The position numbers and the translations under genes are program-made. A stretch of DNA of 40,323 nucleotides from Muribaculaceae bacterium (GTDB lineage: Bacteria > Bacteroidota > Bacteroidia > Bacteroidales > Muribaculaceae). This document shows, one piece after another, positions 38,668-40,323 of the stretch. The notes under the pieces are model-generated. The model did not search any database. It was not told the DNA's origin and saw only the letters and a list, made by a program, of their open reading frames with translations. Location: positions 1 to 40,323 of the forward strand of contig JAFYYI010000006.1 of the NCBI GenBank assembly GCA_017557665.1, in the 5' to 3' direction. Within the stretch, counting starts at the first letter, position 1. Each line of letters begins with the position of its first letter.

Positions 38668-38697
38668 TTGTCGTTAAACTAAATTTTCGTACCTTTG
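38668..38697 (+). promoter_or_regulatory. Repressor promoter (plus strand)
   Basis: TTG (38668-38670), 19 nt, TACCTTTG (38690-38697), an exact match to the Bacteroidetes pattern. The predicted start is about 38704, giving a 104-nt leader before the repressor ATG at 38808. Confidence 0.8.
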
Positions 38698-38703
38698 GCA
38701 GCC

Positions 38704-38718
38704 GTTTACGATGTAAAC
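38704..38718. promoter_or_regulatory. Operator GTTTAC-N3-GTAAAC over both start sites
   Basis: A perfect 6-bp inverted repeat with 3-nt spacer that covers the predicted starts of both face-to-face promoters (about 38704 and 38719). The same element occurs at 31960-31974. It is the likely binding site of the repressor or of a Ner-like protein. Confidence 0.7.
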
Positions 38719-38725
38719 AGCGCTG

Positions 38726-38755
38726 CAAAGATATAGGAAATTTCCTAACTAACAA
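38726..38755 (-). promoter_or_regulatory. Early promoter (minus strand)
   Basis: TTG on the minus strand (CAA at 38753-38755), 19 nt, TATCTTTG (38726-38733), an exact match. The predicted start is about 38719. The spacer holds a 12-bp palindrome AGGAAATTTCCT (38735-38746), a second operator candidate. Confidence 0.8.
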
Positions 38756-38807
38756 AAATATTTAGAGGATTTTTTCTAATTATTGGCACTTTTTTTTAAG
38801 TTGAGAT

Positions 38808-39440
38808 ATGATTTTAGACCGTATTAAACAATTTATCGATTACAAAGGTATTGCTGTCAGTGCCTTTGAGCGGAGCATTGGAATGTCCAATGCATCATTC
38901 GGTAAGTCGCTAAAAAATGGCGGAGCAATAGGGACCGATAAGTTAGAGAATTTCCTAAAGACATATCCTGAAGTTTCGCCTACCTGGCTTTTGACTGGCA
39001 AAGGGAATATGTTGGCGGATCTTGATAACCTTACAGCCGGACCAAAAGAAGGAATCCCGCTAATACCCCTTAGTGCAATGGCGGGCGCTTTGACTGGAGA
39101 ACAGTCTGTTCTTGAATATGAGTGCGAGCGTTATGTGATACCGGCGTTTAGTGGAGCCGACTTCTTGATGCCTGTAAAGGGAAACAGTATGATGCCCACC
39201 TACATCTCTGGCGACATCGTGGCCTGCCAACGTGTGCCAATGACTGACATGTTCTTTCAATGGAACAAACCTTACGTCCTCGACACCTCGCAAGGAGCTA
39301 TCATTAAGCGCATCAAACCAGGCAGCGACAAGCAGCACGTCCTCATCGTCTCAGATAATAAGGAATATGATTCTTTTGAATTGTCATACAATGATATCTA
39401 TGCGGTCGCACTAGTGATCGGCATAATCCGTCTTGAGTAA
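38808..39440 (+). CDS. S24/LexA-like phage repressor (210 aa)
   Basis: Maintains lysogeny by binding operators near 38704 and 38735. An N-terminal HTH (AVSAFERSIGMSNASFGKSL, about 16-35) precedes a peptidase S24 domain: Ser127 in KGNSMMP and Lys167 in AIIKRIK are the catalytic pair, and the cleavage site is likely Ala92-Gly93 in SAMAGALTG. So the prophage should respond to the SOS response, unlike Mu, whose repressor is not LexA-like. The start at 38808 follows a 104-nt leader and the gene is alone on its strand. Confidence 0.93.
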   Translation: MILDRIKQFIDYKGIAVSAFERSIGMSNASFGKSLKNGGAIGTDKLENFLKTYPEVSPTWLLTGKGNMLADLDNLTAGPKEGIPLIPLSAMAGALTGEQSVLEYECERYVIPAFSGADFLMPVKGNSMMPTYISGDIVACQRVPMTDMFFQWNKPYVLDTSQGAIIKRIKPGSDKQHVLIVSDNKEYDSFELSYNDIYAVALVIGIIRLE

Positions 39441-39452
39441 ATGGATCACGCG

Positions 39453-39481
39453 GACCCACACGTGACCCACACGGACCCACA
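39453..39481. repeat. Three phased GACCCACA repeats
   Basis: Starts at 39453, 39464 and 39474, spaced 11 and 10 nt, so all on one helical face. They lie 13 nt after the repressor stop. A protein-binding cluster is likely, but the protein is unknown. Confidence 0.5.
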
Positions 39482-39690
39482 CAACAGCCGCACACACACT
39501 TTTTGAGGCTGTTTCAATAGGGCGAAACCGGTGAAAACCCCTGTGAATAGGGCAGTTCACGCGTATTATATATAATGTGAAAGGAGGTTTTTATGTGGTA
39601 TTTTCCTGCCCGAATATTGCCAAAACCGCCAAAATAGGGGGGGTAATTGTCCCGTTTCATCACTTTTAAGTGGTCTTAAAATCTCGAAAA

Positions 39691-39787
39691 TGTAACCCTA
39701 AATGTAACCCTAAACTCGCAATAAATGTAACCCTAAACTGTAACCCTAACTGTAACCCTAAATCAAAAAATGACGTTTAGGGTGACA
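39691..39787. repeat. TGTAACCCTAAA iteron cluster
   Basis: Five direct copies at 39691, 39703, 39726, 39739 and 39751, all 12-13 nt apart within two tandem blocks, and an inverted copy with one mismatch at 39776-39787. The 12-nt unit is too short and exact for a CRISPR. An iteron-like site for the repressor, transposase or a host factor is possible. Confidence 0.7.
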
Positions 39788-40012
39788 AAAATGGGGAAGC
39801 CTCACGACCTCCCCAAACGACATTCAAAACAACACCGCCAGAATCGCCTTCTAACGGCGTTAGACCCTCATTCTAAACATCCATTCAAACCAGCGCAAAC
39901 ATCGCGCCACGCGCTATCTGTGCGCCATTTGTGCCATTCCAACCATATAGCAGATGACCGGCGACTTCTACCTGGCCACATCGTAAAGATCGGGCGCATG
40001 AGTCGTAAGCCA

Positions 40013-40074
40013 AACGTAAACTTCCACCATCCAGATCTGCCCCAAACGTAAACCAAACGTAAAGCAACGTAAAC
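40013..40074. repeat. Phased AACGTAAA repeats near the repressor-side end
   Basis: Copies at 40013, 40045, 40056 and 40066; the last three are spaced 11 and 10 nt. They hold the GTAAAC half-site of the operator (three of four copies are followed by C), and they abut an end motif at 40074-40085. They may be used by the repressor or as part of the transposition enhancer. Confidence 0.5.
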
Positions 40075-40177
40075 CATTTCGTTTTTCATGGACCTTTCAT
40101 CCAACGACCTCTAACTCTCTGAAAAACAAACCAATCAACCCTCAAACAACCTCCATCATAAAAACCCGCTTCGTTTT
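40074..40177 (-). promoter_or_regulatory. Two transposase-binding-like end repeats (repressor-side end)
   Basis: On the minus strand AAAACGAA begins at 40177 (11 nt from the end at 40187) and at 40085 (103 nt from the end; AAAACGAAATGG as in the 209-225 copy). Wide spacing here and close spacing at the other end mirror Mu attL and attR. Confidence 0.68.
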
Positions 40178-40187
40178 CCGCCCCTTA

Positions 40188-40191
40188 AAGG
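40188..40191. repeat. Target-site duplication AAGG, right copy
   Basis: Second copy of the 4-bp duplication (first at 138-141), directly outside the phage end at 40187. Confidence 0.7.
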
Positions 40192-40323
40192 CTTCGGGCG
40201 ATTCAAACTCTTCGACATATAGAAGTTCAGATTTCATGATTCCAAAGAAGTTCTCCGCCATCGCATTGTCAAGGCAGTTTCCTTTACGTGACATGCTTTG
40301 CATGATGTGATGCTCCGCAAGCC
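40188..40323 (-). pseudogene. IS3-family transposase OrfB, internal fragment (right host flank)
   Basis: The minus strand reads [20 protein letters not shown] then [18 protein letters not shown], the region around the last catalytic Glu (AENFF) of IS3-type integrases. The frame then enters prophage sequence. The rest of the gene, with its stop, is at 35-141. The N-terminal part lies beyond the window. Confidence 0.88.

Larger units (their letters stand above)
142..40187. mobile_element. Complete Mu-like prophage with diversity-generating retroelement
   Basis: The element interrupts an IS3-family transposase gene, has a 4-bp duplication at its edges, and carries end motifs in inverted orientation at equal distance (11 nt) from each end. 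Its genes are those of a transposing siphophage: S24 repressor, MuA-like transposase, MuB-like ATPase, Gam, gp27/28-like terminase, gp29-like portal, MuF, gp36- and gpG-like proteins, capsid, tape measure, tail tip and a DGR. No integrase of the tyrosine or serine type was seen. All structural and replication modules look intact, so it may be inducible. The only clearly broken gene is a small HTH gene at 27498-27740. In Mu terms the repressor end (40187) is the left end and the adhesin end (142) the right end. Confidence 0.92.
39441..40187. other. Gene-free 747-nt right end with repeat clusters
   Basis: No convincing gene lies between the repressor and the phage end; frames at 39770-40051 (+) and 39868-40104 (-) have proline/histidine- or tryptophan-rich content without a recognisable fold and no neighbour. 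The stretch contains three GACCCACA units (39453-39481), five TGTAACCCTAAA units plus one inverted copy (39691-39787), four AACGTAAA units (40013-40074) and two AAAACGAA end motifs. Confidence 0.6.

Noticed and set aside
39691..39787. CRISPR array
   Set aside because: Units are 12 nt, nearly tandem and without spacers of normal length; no cas genes.
39770..40104. Frames of 93 (+) and 78 (-) codons near the right end
   Set aside because: They begin within an iteron array or an end motif, show low-complexity composition and no fold, and the region is rich in binding-site repeats.
1..40323. tRNA or rRNA genes
   Set aside because: No cloverleaf-like or ribosomal segments were noticed on reading; a tRNAscan run was not possible.

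Overview
The window holds one complete Mu-like (transposing, long-tailed) temperate prophage of about 40.0 kb (142-40187) and a few dozen bases of host DNA on each side. The host is most likely a member of the Bacteroidales. Promoters fit the Bacteroidetes form (TTG, about 19 nt, TAnnTTTG), Shine-Dalgarno sites are weak, and the interrupted gene is an IS3-family transposase of the kind common in that order. The overall plan (MuA/MuB, Gam, gp27/28/29/36-like packaging genes, a siphovirus-type tail and a diversity-generating retroelement) recalls the Bacteroides 'Hankyphage' group, but no database search was possible.

The ends can be placed to the base. The two halves of the IS3 orfB lie at 40188-40323 and 35-141 and rejoin in frame if a 4-bp target duplication (AAGG) is removed. 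Both phage ends then carry an AAAACGAA motif starting exactly 11 nt in, with more copies further inside; these look like transposase binding sites.

Reading from the right, the repressor (38808-39440, +) faces a long early operon on the minus strand: two small proteins, MuA, MuB, two paralogous small proteins, a P-loop ATPase, a small protein, a structured gap, a hypothetical protein, Gam and a zinc-ribbon protein, ending at a terminator (31925-31957). The repressor and early promoters face each other over a GTTTAC-N3-GTAAAC operator, and the same operator recurs next to the early terminator. Next on the minus strand come a small HTH protein, a gpG-like protein, a neck/tail completion protein and the DGR (Avd, template repeat and reverse transcriptase, then a tail-fibre-like gene). 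A structured region and an accessory operon follow: a broken HTH gene, a Dam-like methylase and a thymidylate-synthase-fold enzyme.

The packaging module (19293-25861) is on the plus strand: small and large terminase, a hypothetical protein, gp36-like protein, portal, a MuF head protein carrying a zincin and a toxin-like domain, a small membrane protein and a small hypothetical protein. The left 19 kb, minus strand, runs from protease/scaffold, capsid, amidase and lysis proteins through tail tube, chaperone, tape measure and tail tip to a 1995-residue adhesin whose last residues are the DGR variable repeat. The two late operons diverge from 19094-19292, where a tandem 21-bp repeat lies between their -33 elements.

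The most notable signals are: (1) a textbook -1 frameshift signal joining portal to MuF; (2) the MuF gene itself, with AT-rich zincin and nuclease-like modules around a GC-rich core; (3) a DGR in which all six VR/TR differences are at template adenines; (4) the divergent late control region; (5) a 99-nt rod-like RNA candidate; and (6) a thymidylate-synthase homologue with the Asn-to-Asp change linked to cytosine nucleotides, beside a DNA methylase.
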